A stretch of 64,000 nt of DNA from JAABQT01 sp035459025 (GCA_035459025.1 DATHYT010000090.1:23020-87019), one strand, 5' to 3'. Shown: positions 1 through 9,269, counted from the first letter of the stretch. The notes: generated by a model not told the origin, from the sequence alone. A program made the numbers and translations.

Positions 1-2
1 AC

Positions 3-875
3 TTCAAGGCCTACGAGAACGTGGCGCAGGCGATGGGCGGGGCCATGAGCACCACCGGCACACCCGACGGCCCGCCGTTCGTGACGGGCGCGCAGATCGG
101 CGACTCGGGCACCGGGCTGCACCTCGCCATCGGGCTGCTTGCGGCGCTGCGCCAGCGCGATCTGACCGGCAAGGGCCAGTATGTCGAAGTCGCGATGATG
201 GACGGCATCATGAACCTGTGCCGCGTGAAATTCCGCGACCATCAGCGCCTGACGCGCGGCTCCCTTAGCGAGTATTCGGTGGGCACGCACAAGGGCATGG
301 GCGCAGTGCCGCGCGCCGGAAACGACTCGGGCGGCGGCCAGCTCGGCAACGCGGTGCGCTGCAAGCCGGGCGGCCCGAACGACTTCCTCTACATCGTGGT
401 GCAGGAGGCGGTGTGGAGCGCGCTCGCCAAGCTGATCGGGCCCGAGGTCGGCATGCCGGATCTGGCGACCGACCCCAAGTTCGCCAAGATCGCCGATCGC
501 CGCCTGAACCAGAACGACATGTGGGAAATCATCGGCGAGTTCGCGCTCAAGCATACGAAGCGGGAACTGATGGCGCTCCTGAACCCTCTGGACGTGCCCT
601 GCGGGCCCGTCATGTCCACCGAAGACCTCACGCACGACGAGCACGTGCGCGGGCGCGAGATGTGGGTCGAGCTCGACCATCCCGAGCGCGGGCCCTGGTA
701 CAACGTCGGCATGCCGATCAAGCTGTCGGACTCGCCCGCGGTGATCAAGCGCTCGCCAACGCTCGGCGAGCACACCGACGAGGTGCTGAAGGAGGTGCTG
801 GGCTATGACGAGGGCCGGATCAATGCCCTGAAGAGCGCCGGCGCGTTCACCGCACCTCCGAAGAAGGCTGCCTGA
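3..875 (+). CDS. frc: Formyl-CoA:oxalate CoA-transferase (class III CoA transferase), 5'-truncated
   Basis: The gene is cut by the left edge; the frame is open from base 3 and about 290 C-terminal residues are visible. Class III CoA transferases of this type move CoA from formyl-CoA to oxalate in the cytoplasm, feeding oxalyl-CoA decarboxylase. The visible part carries the family block TGxGQYVEVAMMDG; the Asp of MMDG, about 60 residues in, matches the catalytic Asp that forms the aspartyl-CoA anhydride. The GGGQLGNAVRCKPGG glycine-rich segment typical of FRC-like enzymes follows. The stop codon overlaps the next ATG (TGATG), so the two genes are probably translationally coupled. The exact substrate cannot be fixed without the N-terminus; a related formyl- or acyl-CoA transferase is possible. 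Confidence 0.85.
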   Translation, partial: FKAYENVAQAMGGAMSTTGTPDGPPFVTGAQIGDSGTGLHLAIGLLAALRQRDLTGKGQYVEVAMMDGIMNLCRVKFRDHQRLTRGSLSEYSVGTHKGMGAVPRAGNDSGGGQLGNAVRCKPGGPNDFLYIVVQEAVWSALAKLIGPEVGMPDLATDPKFAKIADRRLNQNDMWEIIGEFALKHTKRELMALLNPLDVPCGPVMSTEDLTHDEHVRGREMWVELDHPERGPWYNVGMPIKLSDSPAVIKRSPTLGEHTDEVLKEVLGYDEGRINALKSAGAFTAPPKKAA

Positions 876-1795
876 TGAAAATCGCCATCGTCGGTCAGCA
901 GGATTTCGGCAAGGCGGTGCTCGAGGCGTTCCTCGCGCGCGGCGACCAAGTGGCGGCGGTGTTCTGCGCGCCGGAGAAGGAGGGCGCGCGCCCCGACGCG
1001 CTGCGCGCCGCGGCGCAGGAAAAGGGCCTCAAGGTGCACCAGTTCAAGTCGCTGAAGGCCCCGGAGGCGGTGCAGGCGATGAAGGACGCGGGCGCGCAGA
1101 TCGGCATCATGGCGTTCGTGCTGCAGTTCGCGCCGCAGGAGTTCGTCACGCTGCCCAAGCACGGCACCATCCAGTACCACCCGTCGCTGCTGCCGAAGTA
1201 CCGCGGGCCGTCGTCGATCAACTGGCCGATCAGCCGCGGCGACAAGGAGACCGGCCTCACCATCTTCCGCCCGACCGACGGGCTGGACGAAGGCGCCGTC
1301 ATCCTGCAGAAGAAGACGCCGGTCGGCGACAACGACACGCTGGGCAACGTGTATTTCGAGCGCCTGTTCCCGATGGGCGTGGAAGCGATGCTGGAGGCGG
1401 CGGACCTGGTCGTTGCCGGCAAGCACAAGGAGACTGCGCAGGACGAGTCGCAGGCCTCCTACGAGGGCTGGTTCCGCGAGGCCGAAGCCAAGATCCACTG
1501 GGCAAACCATGTCGACCTGATCCACAACCTGATCCGGGCGAGCGACCCGGCCCCGGGCGCCTGGACCACGCTCGGGGGCGTCAAGCTGCAGTTGTTCGAC
1601 AGCCGCAAGGAAACCGTGCGCACGTTTGGCGCCGTAAGGGGCAAGATCGGCGAGGTGCTGGGCCTCGAAGGCGGGCGCCTGGTGATCACCGCGCAGGGCG
1701 GGCGCATCCACGCTGGCAAGGTGAAGCTCGGCGACGGCAAGAAGCTCGCCGCTGCCGAGGCCGGCATCCAGGCGGGGCAGATTCTCGGTACCTGA
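875..1795 (+). CDS. Formyltransferase of the 10-formyl-THF hydrolase/Fmt family
   Basis: The 306-residue protein has an N-terminal formyl-transferase fold and a C-terminal OB-like domain. The sequence around the catalytic site is YHPSLLPKYRG (His102) with Asp138 in DGLDEGAVI. This resembles the N-terminal hydrolase domain of 10-formyltetrahydrofolate dehydrogenase (ALDH1L) more than true methionyl-tRNA formyltransferase, which has Asn-x-His at this place and usually sits next to def. The C-terminal half (SYEGWFREAEAKIHWA and the IRASDPAPGAW segment) also matches the ALDH1L hydrolase domain. The start overlaps the stop of the formyl-CoA transferase gene. The likely role is formyl transfer or hydrolysis in one-carbon or oxalate/formyl-CoA metabolism; using formyl-CoA is my inference. 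Confidence 0.75.
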   Translation: MKIAIVGQQDFGKAVLEAFLARGDQVAAVFCAPEKEGARPDALRAAAQEKGLKVHQFKSLKAPEAVQAMKDAGAQIGIMAFVLQFAPQEFVTLPKHGTIQYHPSLLPKYRGPSSINWPISRGDKETGLTIFRPTDGLDEGAVILQKKTPVGDNDTLGNVYFERLFPMGVEAMLEAADLVVAGKHKETAQDESQASYEGWFREAEAKIHWANHVDLIHNLIRASDPAPGAWTTLGGVKLQLFDSRKETVRTFGAVRGKIGEVLGLEGGRLVITAQGGRIHAGKVKLGDGKKLAAAEAGIQAGQILGT

Positions 1796-1806
1796 TCCGT
1801 AAATAT

Positions 1807-1836
1807 TTGACGCAGCTTAGTTTTGACTGCAAGAAT
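1807..1836 (+). promoter_or_regulatory. Weak sigma-70-like promoter candidate before the kinase gene
   Basis: TTGACG at 1807-1812 is followed after 18 bases by AAGAAT at 1831-1836. The -35 matches 5 of 6 consensus bases and the -10 matches 4 of 6. It lies in the 124-base gap that opens the signalling gene run, which is where a promoter is expected. Confidence 0.25.
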
Positions 1837-1919
1837 GCGGTCCAGACGGCTGTTTCAAAGGGCGTTGTCGGGGGCTGGGCCGCCTTGATCGACAACAGGG
1901 GATCGGGGAGGGCCCTGGC

Positions 1920-4478
1920 ATGAAAGCGTCATTCTGGAAGTCCGACTGGTTCCTCGGCCTGGTGGTCGTGGTCGTGATGCTGTTCGCGGGCGGCAGCGAC
2001 CTGATGCAGAGCCTCGAGCGCAAAGCCTACGACATCGGCGTGCAGAGCTCCGCGCGTGCGCCGTCGGACCGCATCGCGGTGATCGCAATCGACGACACCT
2101 CGATCGCCAATATCGGCCGCTGGCCGTGGTCGCGCGAGGTGCACGCGCGCATGACCGATCTGCTGGCGGGGGCCCGAGCCAAGGTGATCGCCAACACGCT
2201 GTTCCTGTTCGAGCCGCAGCTCGACCCCGGCTACCAGTACATCACCAAGCTGCTCGAGCTGGCCGCGCGCGCCGACGCGGCGGCGCCCGCCACGCCCGCC
2301 CAGGCCGAGATGCTCGCGCTCCTGCGCTCGGCAGAGGCCGCGCTCAACACCGACCGGCGCCTCGCGGAAAGCTACGCGCGCGCCGGAAACGTCCTGCTGC
2401 CCATGCTCTTCACCATCGACATCCCGCGCGGCAAGCCCGACCGGCCGCTGCCCGACTTCGTGGCGAAGAACGCGATTCCCGCCGGGCAGCCCGAGCTCGG
2501 CGCGCTTCCGGCGGCGGAGGTGTATTTTCCCCTCGAGAACCTCGGCCGCGCGGCGGCGGCGCTCGGGCACCTCAACGCCAACCCGGACGTCGACGGCGGC
2601 ATCCGCACCGAGCCGCTGGTGCTGCGCTACTTCGAGCAGCACTTCCCCTCGCTCTCGCTGATGATCGCCGCGAAGAGCCTGAACCTCTCGCCCGACGACA
2701 TCACGATCCGCGCCAACGAGGGCGTCACGCTCGGGCGGCTCAGCATCGGCACCGACCCCGCGCTGCAGATGTACACCTACTTCTACAAGAACGTCGACGG
2801 GCGACCCGCCTTCCAGGTGGACTCGTTCTACGACGTGATCACCGGCAAGATCCCGGCGGCGAAGTACGCCGACAAGATCGTGCTGATCGGCGCCACCGCG
2901 GCGGGTGTGGGCACCACCTCCGTGACGCCGGTGTCCCCGGCAATGGCGCCGGTGCTGACGCTGGCGCATTCGGTGTCCTCGATCCTGCAGGAGCACTTCT
3001 TCGTGGCGCCGGCCTGGGCCTACCTCGCCTCCTGGGGCGCGTTCCTGCTCGTGGCGCTGTACCTGATCATCCTGCTGCCGCGTCTCAGCGCGGCGCCGGC
3101 GGCGCTGGTGACGGTCCTGGTGCTTGGCGTGCTGATCGGCGTGCACTTCGTCCTCATGACGACGCAGAACACCTGGATGCAGCTGATGGTGCCGGCGTCG
3201 CTGCTGCTCGTGGGCCACGTCGCGCTGGTGACCAAGCGCTTCATCGTCACCGAGGCCGCGAAGGTGAAATCGGACGAGTCCTCCGCCGAGTCGAACCGCA
3301 TGCTCGGCATCGCCTACCAGGCGCAGGGGCAGCTGGATCTCGCCTGGGACAAGTTCCGCCAGGTGCCGATGTCGGCGGCGGTGATGGACAACCTGTACAA
3401 CCTGGCGCTCGACTTCGAGAGGAAGCGCCAGTTCAACAAGGCGGAATCGGTCTTCCGCCACATGCACGACCACAACCCGAAATTCAAGGACCTCGCGAGC
3501 CGCCTGTCGCGCGCCAAGCAGCTCTCGGAAACCGTGATCATCGGCGGCGGCTCGACCCACCCGGGCGGTTCGCTCAACCTCGCCGCGGGCGAGAAGCCCA
3601 AGTTCGGCCGCTTCGTGGTGCAAAAGGAACTGGGCAAGGGCGCCATGGGCGTCGTGTACCTGGGCAAGGATCCGAAGATCGGCCGCGAGGTCGCGATCAA
3701 GACGATGGCGCTGGCGCAGGAGTTCGAGGCCGACGAGCTCGCCGAGGTGAAGGAGCGGTTCTTCCGCGAGGCGGAGACCGCGGGGCGCCTCTCGCACCCG
3801 AACATCGTCACCATCTACGATACCGGCGAAGAGCACGACTTCTGCTACATCGCCATGGAGCTGCTCAAAGGCGGTGACCTCGCGCCGTATGTCAAGGCGC
3901 CGAACCTGCTGCCCGGCGACAAGGTGGTGTCGATCGTGGCGCGTGCGGCCGACGCCCTCGGCTACGCGCACAAGCAGGGCGTCGTGCACCGGGACGTCAA
4001 GCCGGCGAACATGATGTACCACCCGGACAGCGACACGCTGAAGCTCACCGACTTCGGTATCGCGCGTCTCACCGATTCGTCGAAGACCAAGACCGGGATG
4101 GTGCTCGGCACGCCGTCCTACATGTCGCCCGAGCAGCTCGCCGGCAAGAGAATCGAGGGGCGCTCCGACCTGTTCTCGCTGGCGGTGAGCCTGTACCAGT
4201 TGCTGTGCGGCAGGCTGCCGTTCGAAGGCGAGTCCATGGCGCAGCTCATGTTCAAGATCGCGAGCGAGCCGCCGACCAGCATCCTGACGGTCAATCCGCG
4301 CGTGCCGCCGGCACTGGTGGCGTTTCTGGACAAGGCGCTCGCCAAGAATCCCGACGCGCGCTATCAATCGGGCGAGGAGTTCGCCGCCGCGCTGCGTGCG
4401 GCGGCCGGCGCCGCGGGGGGCGCGCGACCGGCGGCGCCGGCCGGCGGCCCGCCCAGAAGCGTGGACATCGAGCTCTGA
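1920..4478 (+). CDS. CHASE2-sensor membrane Ser/Thr protein kinase
   Basis: 852 residues. A TM helix near residues 10-28 is followed by a CHASE2 extracytoplasmic sensor (about 40-340, with the RIAVIAIDDTS opening and IGATAAGVG close), three TM helices (about 360-440), a TPR-like helical stretch (about 455-545), and a Hanks-type kinase domain (about 565-825). Kinase landmarks are the GKGAMG loop, Lys594 in VAIK, Asp692 in HRDVKPAN, Asp711 in DFG, and the TPSYMSPEQ activation segment, so it should be active. A purine-rich GGGGAGGG precedes the ATG. A PP2C phosphatase and an FHA phosphothreonine reader follow directly, so the set looks like a complete kinase, phosphatase and reader module. Confidence 0.93.
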   Translation: MKASFWKSDWFLGLVVVVVMLFAGGSDLMQSLERKAYDIGVQSSARAPSDRIAVIAIDDTSIANIGRWPWSREVHARMTDLLAGARAKVIANTLFLFEPQLDPGYQYITKLLELAARADAAAPATPAQAEMLALLRSAEAALNTDRRLAESYARAGNVLLPMLFTIDIPRGKPDRPLPDFVAKNAIPAGQPELGALPAAEVYFPLENLGRAAAALGHLNANPDVDGGIRTEPLVLRYFEQHFPSLSLMIAAKSLNLSPDDITIRANEGVTLGRLSIGTDPALQMYTYFYKNVDGRPAFQVDSFYDVITGKIPAAKYADKIVLIGATAAGVGTTSVTPVSPAMAPVLTLAHSVSSILQEHFFVAPAWAYLASWGAFLLVALYLIILLPRLSAAPAALVTVLVLGVLIGVHFVLMTTQNTWMQLMVPASLLLVGHVALVTKRFIVTEAAKVKSDESSAESNRMLGIAYQAQGQLDLAWDKFRQVPMSAAVMDNLYNLALDFERKRQFNKAESVFRHMHDHNPKFKDLASRLSRAKQLSETVIIGGGSTHPGGSLNLAAGEKPKFGRFVVQKELGKGAMGVVYLGKDPKIGREVAIKTMALAQEFEADELAEVKERFFREAETAGRLSHPNIVTIYDTGEEHDFCYIAMELLKGGDLAPYVKAPNLLPGDKVVSIVARAADALGYAHKQGVVHRDVKPANMMYHPDSDTLKLTDFGIARLTDSSKTKTGMVLGTPSYMSPEQLAGKRIEGRSDLFSLAVSLYQLLCGRLPFEGESMAQLMFKIASEPPTSILTVNPRVPPALVAFLDKALAKNPDARYQSGEEFAAALRAAAGAAGGARPAAPAGGPPRSVDIEL

Positions 4479-4482
4479 GCCC

Positions 4483-5307
4483 ATGGATCTGAGCCAGGTC
4501 CTCGAGATCGCGTCGTGCACCGACCCGGGCATGGTGCGCTCGCACAACGAGGATTCGATCGCCGCCGATCCCGCCAGCGGCCTGGTGGTGCTCGCCGACG
4601 GCATGGGCGGCTACAACGCCGGCGAGGTCGCGAGCGGCATGGCGACCACGGTGATCACCACGGAGATCCGGCAGCTGCTCGCCAAGGTGAGGCCCTACGA
4701 CGTCGATCCGGAATCGAACAAGATCATCGCCGGACAGATGGTGCGCGAGCAGGTGATGAAGGCCAACACCTCGATCTACCAGGCCGCGCAGAGCCAGCCG
4801 CAGTACGCGGGCATGGGCACCACGCTCGTGGTGTGCCTGTTCTACGACAACAAGGCGCTGGTGGCGCACCTTGGCGACTCGCGCCTGTACCGCATGCGCG
4901 ACGGCACGCTCAAGCAGGTGACGCGCGACCATTCGCTGCTGCAGGAGCAGATCGACTCGGGCCTGATCACGGCGGAGCAGGCCAAGCACGCGCAGCACAA
5001 GAATCTCGTCACCCGGGCGCTCGGCATCGACCCGGCGGTCGAGCCCGAGATTCGAGAGTACGAGACGCGGCCCGGCGACATCTACCTGCTGTGCTCGGAC
5101 GGGCTGTGCGACATGGTCACGGACGAGGACATCAGCATGACGCTGGAGGCGCTCGGCGCAAACCTGAAGCTCGCCGCGCAGCAGCTGGTGCAGATGGCCA
5201 ATGACAACGGCGGCAAAGACAACGTTTCGGTTATACTCGTGCGCGTCCAGCGGGAGTACCCCGCCGCCCGCGGCGTGATGGGGAAGTTTCTAGGATGGCT
5301 AAAATAG
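4483..5307 (+). CDS. PP2C-family protein Ser/Thr phosphatase
   Basis: 274 residues, cytoplasmic. PP2C motifs are present: SHNEDS near the N-terminus, DGMGGYNAGE with metal-binding Asp, LGDSRLYRMRDG, the SDGLCDMV aspartate motif, and the C-terminal NDNGGKDNVSVI. These supply the acidic residues of the binuclear Mn/Mg centre. It should reverse phosphorylation made by the kinase encoded four bases upstream. The ATG at 4483 is chosen because it lies just after the kinase stop and gives the standard PP2C N-terminus; a longer frame would overlap the kinase. No TM segment is seen. Confidence 0.92.
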   Translation: MDLSQVLEIASCTDPGMVRSHNEDSIAADPASGLVVLADGMGGYNAGEVASGMATTVITTEIRQLLAKVRPYDVDPESNKIIAGQMVREQVMKANTSIYQAAQSQPQYAGMGTTLVVCLFYDNKALVAHLGDSRLYRMRDGTLKQVTRDHSLLQEQIDSGLITAEQAKHAQHKNLVTRALGIDPAVEPEIREYETRPGDIYLLCSDGLCDMVTDEDISMTLEALGANLKLAAQQLVQMANDNGGKDNVSVILVRVQREYPAARGVMGKFLGWLK

Positions 5308-5323
5308 GCTCCAGGGGTCGGCT

Positions 5324-6220
5324 ATGGCGAAACTGATACTCAGCATGGACGGGCTGGTGCTCAAGGAGATCCCCTTGAGCAAGGAGCGCACCACCATCGG
5401 CCGCAAGCCGCACAACGACATCCAGATCGACAACCTCGCAGTGAGCGGCGAGCACGCGGTGATCGTTACCATCCTGAACGACTGCTTCCTCGAGGACCTC
5501 GGCAGCACCAACGGGACCCTGGTCAACGGCAACCCGGTCAAGAAGCACTTCCTGCAGAACAACGACGTCGTCGAGCTGGGCAAGTACCGCCTGAAGTTCG
5601 TCGGCGAGGCGCCGGTGCCGGCGGCCACCGCCGAGAGGGCGGACTTCGAGAAGACCATGGTGCTGCGCCCATCGGCGATTAAGGCGGCCGCCGACCAGGC
5701 GCGGGCGATGGGCGCGGGCGGCGCCGAGGCGGCGCGCGCGTCGGCTGCGCAGCAGGCCGCGGCCAGCGCGACCTCCATGGGCACTGCCGAGAGGGCCACG
5801 CCCACGCCGACGCCATCGCCGACGGCCACCACGCCGCTGTCGTCGCCAGCGGCCACCACGCCGACGCCCATCCCGGCGCTCGCGCGGCCCCCCGCCGCCG
5901 CCCCGGCCGCCCCGGCCGCCGCGGCCCCTGCCGCCGCGGCGCCGAAAAGCCCGCACCCGCTTGGTGCGATCCAGATCCTGTCGGGCGGCAACGCCGGCAA
6001 GGAGCTCGAGCTCGCCAAGCCGCTGACCACCCTCGGCAAACCGGGCGTGCAGGTGGCGGTGCTGACGCGCCGCCCGCAGGGCTACTTCATCACCCACGTC
6101 GAGGGCGCGAACCCGCCGCAGGTGAACGGTCAGGCCATCGGTACCGCGCCGCACGCGCTCAAGGACCACGACGTCGTCGAGCTGGCGGGCGTCAAGATGG
6201 AGTTCTTCCTGAAGGGATGA
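5324..6220 (+). CDS. Two-FHA-domain phosphopeptide-binding protein
   Basis: 298 residues. An N-terminal FHA domain (about 1-95) has TIGRKPHNDIQID, SGEH and GSTNGTLVNG, the loops that read phosphothreonine. A low-complexity Ala/Pro/Thr linker (about 140-210, coded by GCC/CCG repeats near 5880-5945) joins it to a second FHA-like beta domain (about 215-298) in which the Arg and Ser of the canonical binding loops are less clear. It follows the PP2C gene by 16 bases. Its likely role is to recruit phosphorylated partners of the CHASE2 kinase, possibly the cyclase encoded next. Confidence 0.9.
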   Translation: MAKLILSMDGLVLKEIPLSKERTTIGRKPHNDIQIDNLAVSGEHAVIVTILNDCFLEDLGSTNGTLVNGNPVKKHFLQNNDVVELGKYRLKFVGEAPVPAATAERADFEKTMVLRPSAIKAAADQARAMGAGGAEAARASAAQQAAASATSMGTAERATPTPTPSPTATTPLSSPAATTPTPIPALARPPAAAPAAPAAAAPAAAAPKSPHPLGAIQILSGGNAGKELELAKPLTTLGKPGVQVAVLTRRPQGYFITHVEGANPPQVNGQAIGTAPHALKDHDVVELAGVKMEFFLKG

Positions 6221-6275
6221 GCCGCGGCGCGGCACCGCGCCCCGCCCGCGGCTCCGCCGGCCCGACGGACCGCGC

Positions 6276-8495
6276 GTGAAACAGAACCTAGTCCGCATCG
6301 TCCTCGGGCTCGTCATCACGCTGTTCTTCATCGGCCACGCGGCGCGCTACTACGAGGTGCCGTTCATCACGCGGCTCGACAACATCATGTACGACGCGCG
6401 CCTGCAGGTGACCATGCCGCGCGGGGTGGACGAGCGCGTCGTGATCCTGGACATAGACGAGAAGAGCCTGCAGGAGGTGGCACGCTGGCCCTGGCCGCGC
6501 GACATCATGGCGGACCTGGTCGAGAAGCTGTTCACGACCTACGACGTCGGCATCGTCGCGTTCGACGTGGTGTTCGCCGAGGCCGACCATTCGTCCGGAA
6601 TCCGCGCGCTGGACCAGCTTGCGCAGGGGCAGCTCAAGGACGTGCCGAGCTTCCTGGAGTCCTACCGCGACCTGCGCCCGCGGCTGGACAATGACGGGCG
6701 ATTCGCGCAGGCGATCAAGGGCAAGCCGGTGGTGCTCGGCTATTACCTGAACAGTGAGCAGGACGCGAAGCGCATTGCCGCGATTCCGGAGCCGGTGCTT
6801 CCCAAGGGCACCTTCCAGGGACGCAACATCCCGTTCACCACCTGGGTGGGCTACGGCGGCAACCTGGTCCAGTTCACGAAGAACGCCGCCAGCGCCGGGC
6901 ACTTCAACCCGATCACCGATCCCGACGGCGTGGTGCGGCGGGTGCCGATGCTCGCCGAGCTCGATGGCGCATATTACGAGGCGCTGTCGCTCGCCGTCGT
7001 GCGCACGATCCTTGGCTTTCCGAAGGTCGAGCCGGGCTACGCGCCCGACCGCTTTCTGCAACGCGGCTACACCGGACTGGAGTGGCTGCAGGTCGGCCCG
7101 CTCGCCATCCCCGTGGACGAGACCGCGAGCGCGCTGATTCCGTATCGCGGCCGCAAGGGCAGCTTCGCCTACGTGTCGCTGGCGGACGTGCTCGCGGAGC
7201 GCGTGCCGGCGGAGCGCCTGAAAGGCAAGATTGCGCTGATCGGCACCACCGCGCCGGGCCTGCTCGACCTGCGCTCGACGCCTGTCGACAACGTTTATCC
7301 GGGGGTGGAAGTGCACGCCAACCTGATTGCCGGCATGCTCGACAGGAACATCAAGCTGAAGCCGCCCTACATGCTCGGCGCGGAAGTGGTGCTGCTGCTG
7401 GTGACCGGGGTCGCGCTGTCGCTCCTGATCCCGATTCTCGCCCCGCTGTGGGCGACCCTCGCCACGCTGGCGAGCATGATGGCGATCACGGGGCTGAACG
7501 TGGTGGTCTGGACCGAGGCCGGTATGGTGCTGCCGCTCGCCGCGTCGCTGCTGATGACGCTTTCGCTCTATACCGTCAACATGGCCTACGGCTATTTCGT
7601 GGAGGCGCGCTCCAAGCGCCAGTTCACGGAGCTGTTCGGCCAGTACGTGCCGCCGGAGCTGGTCGACCGCATGGCGCGCGATCCGCAGAAGTACAACATG
7701 GAGCCGCGCGCCGCCGAGCTCACGATCCTGTTCTCGGACGTACGCGGCTTCACCAGCATCTCGGAGGCGCTCAAGCCGGAGGAGCTGCGCGAGTACATTA
7801 ACGAGTACCTCACCGTCATGAGCGGGATCATCCGCAGCCGCCACCACGGCACGCTCGACAAGTACATCGGCGATGCCATCATGGCGTTCTGGGGCGCGCC
7901 GGTGGACGACGCGCAGCACGCAAGGAACGGCGTTCTCGCGGCGCTCGACATGCAGAAGGAGTGCAGGGTCCTCAACGAGAAATTTGCCGCGCGCGGGTGG
8001 CCGACGCTCAAGATCGGCGTCGGCGTGAATACCGGCAACGTACGCGTGGGCGACATGGGCTCGCGGGTGCGGCGCGCCTACACCGTGATCGGCGATCCGG
8101 TGAACGTGGCCTCGCGGCTGGAAGGCCGCACCAAGGGCTACGGCGTCGGCACCCTGGTCGGCGAGGCGACGCGCAGGCACGTCAAGGACGTCGTATTCCG
8201 CGAGGTGGACCGGATCAAGGTCAAGGGCAAGGACGAGGCGGTCACCATCTACGAGCCGCTCGGCTTGGAAGGCGAGGTCGAGCGCACGGCCCTGGACGAG
8301 CTGAAGCTCTGGAACCCGGCCCTGCGCGCCTACCGCGCCCAGCAGTGGGATCAGGTCGAGGTGGCACTGCTCAATCTGCAACGCATGAGCCCGGATTGCG
8401 GTCTGTACCAGGTGTACGCGGACAAGGTGGCGGAGAAGCGCCGCAACCCGCCGCCGCCGGACTGGGACGGCGTCGCGGTGTTCGACGAGAAATAG
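6276..8495 (+). CDS. CHASE2-sensor membrane adenylate cyclase (class III)
   Basis: 739 residues from a GTG start. It has an N-terminal TM helix, a CHASE2 periplasmic sensor (about 40-345), three TM helices (about 360-440) and a cytoplasmic class III cyclase domain (about 475-660). Metal-binding Asp488 lies in FSDVRGF and Asp533 in YIGDAIMAFWG. The Lys three residues before GD and the Thr in AYTVIGDPVNVASRLE are the ATP-selective pair, so cAMP rather than cGMP is predicted. A C-terminal helical tail follows. The domain order of sensor and three helices copies the CHASE2 kinase gene upstream. A cyclic-nucleotide phosphodiesterase follows after six bases. Confidence 0.92.
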   Translation: MKQNLVRIVLGLVITLFFIGHAARYYEVPFITRLDNIMYDARLQVTMPRGVDERVVILDIDEKSLQEVARWPWPRDIMADLVEKLFTTYDVGIVAFDVVFAEADHSSGIRALDQLAQGQLKDVPSFLESYRDLRPRLDNDGRFAQAIKGKPVVLGYYLNSEQDAKRIAAIPEPVLPKGTFQGRNIPFTTWVGYGGNLVQFTKNAASAGHFNPITDPDGVVRRVPMLAELDGAYYEALSLAVVRTILGFPKVEPGYAPDRFLQRGYTGLEWLQVGPLAIPVDETASALIPYRGRKGSFAYVSLADVLAERVPAERLKGKIALIGTTAPGLLDLRSTPVDNVYPGVEVHANLIAGMLDRNIKLKPPYMLGAEVVLLLVTGVALSLLIPILAPLWATLATLASMMAITGLNVVVWTEAGMVLPLAASLLMTLSLYTVNMAYGYFVEARSKRQFTELFGQYVPPELVDRMARDPQKYNMEPRAAELTILFSDVRGFTSISEALKPEELREYINEYLTVMSGIIRSRHHGTLDKYIGDAIMAFWGAPVDDAQHARNGVLAALDMQKECRVLNEKFAARGWPTLKIGVGVNTGNVRVGDMGSRVRRAYTVIGDPVNVASRLEGRTKGYGVGTLVGEATRRHVKDVVFREVDRIKVKGKDEAVTIYEPLGLEGEVERTALDELKLWNPALRAYRAQQWDQVEVALLNLQRMSPDCGLYQVYADKVAEKRRNPPPPDWDGVAVFDEK

Positions 8496-8501
8496 GCGCG
8501 T

Positions 8502-9269
8502 ATGAGGCTCAAGGTTCTCGGCTGCTCCGGCGGCATCGGCGGGCGGCACATGCGCACCACCTCGTTCCTGGTCGACGGCGACGTGCTGCTCGACGCGGGC
8601 ACGGGCGTGGGCGACCTGTCGCTGGCCGAGCTGTCGCTGGTCGACCACATCTTCGTCACCCATTCGCACCTGGATCACGTAGCCTCGATCGCGTTCATCG
8701 CCGACACCGTCGGCGGCATGCGCTCCAAGCCGATCCTGGTGCACGCGCTGCCCGAGACCATCGCCATCCTGAAGGATCACATCTTCAACTGGGAGATCTG
8801 GCCGGACTTTACGCAGATCCCGACGCCCGAAGCGCCATTCATGCGCTACGAGGAAATTGCGCTGGGCCGCACGGTGACGCTCGCGGGCCGCGCGTTCACG
8901 CCGCTGCCGGCGATCCACACGGTGCCGGCGGTCGGCTTCCGGCTCGATAGCGGCAGCGGCAGCCTGGTGTTCACCGGCGATACCGGCCCGAACGACGCGC
9001 TGTGGAAGATCGTGAATGGCATCGACAACCTGAAATTCCTCATCATCGAGACTGCGTTCGCCGACAAGGATCGCCAGCTCGCCGAGCTCTCGCAGCACCT
9101 GTGCCCCTCGATGCTCGCCGAGGAGCTAGTGAAATTCGAGCTCGACGCCGAGGTGTACGTCACCCACCTCAAGCCCGGCGAGACCGAGCTCACGATGCAG
9201 GAGATCGAGGAGTCCTCGGGCCGGCTGCAGCCGCGCATGCTGCAGAACAACCAGGTTTTTGAATTTTGA
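8502..9269 (+). CDS. Class II-type 3',5'-cyclic-nucleotide phosphodiesterase (MBL fold)
   Basis: 255 residues with a metallo-beta-lactamase fold. The zinc motif is THSHLDH (His54, His56, Asp58, His59); further ligands are in FTGDTG and VTHLKPGE. The opening KVLGCSGGIG and the TSFLVDG segment are typical of CpdP/PDE1-like class II phosphodiesterases. Placed directly after the adenylate cyclase, it is likely to hydrolyse the cAMP that enzyme makes. No signal peptide is seen, so it should act in the cytoplasm. An alternative is a generic MBL hydrolase, but the context supports a PDE. Confidence 0.82.
   Translation: MRLKVLGCSGGIGGRHMRTTSFLVDGDVLLDAGTGVGDLSLAELSLVDHIFVTHSHLDHVASIAFIADTVGGMRSKPILVHALPETIAILKDHIFNWEIWPDFTQIPTPEAPFMRYEEIALGRTVTLAGRAFTPLPAIHTVPAVGFRLDSGSGSLVFTGDTGPNDALWKIVNGIDNLKFLIIETAFADKDRQLAELSQHLCPSMLAEELVKFELDAEVYVTHLKPGETELTMQEIEESSGRLQPRMLQNNQVFEF

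Noticed and set aside
875..1795. Methionyl-tRNA formyltransferase (fmt)
   Set aside because: The Asn of the N-x-H active site is missing, the C-terminal half matches the ALDH1L hydrolase domain, and there is no def neighbour.
1929..4604. Very long open frame on the minus strand opposite the CHASE2 kinase gene (similar ones at 6288-9098 and 9310-11973)
   Set aside because: It is Arg/His/Gln-rich with no recognisable domain. It arises from the GC-rich codon pattern of the opposite gene, which has full kinase and CHASE2 motifs.
5880..5945. Short GCC/CCG tandem repeats as a repeat element
   Set aside because: They code for the Ala/Pro linker of the FHA protein and do not extend outside the gene.
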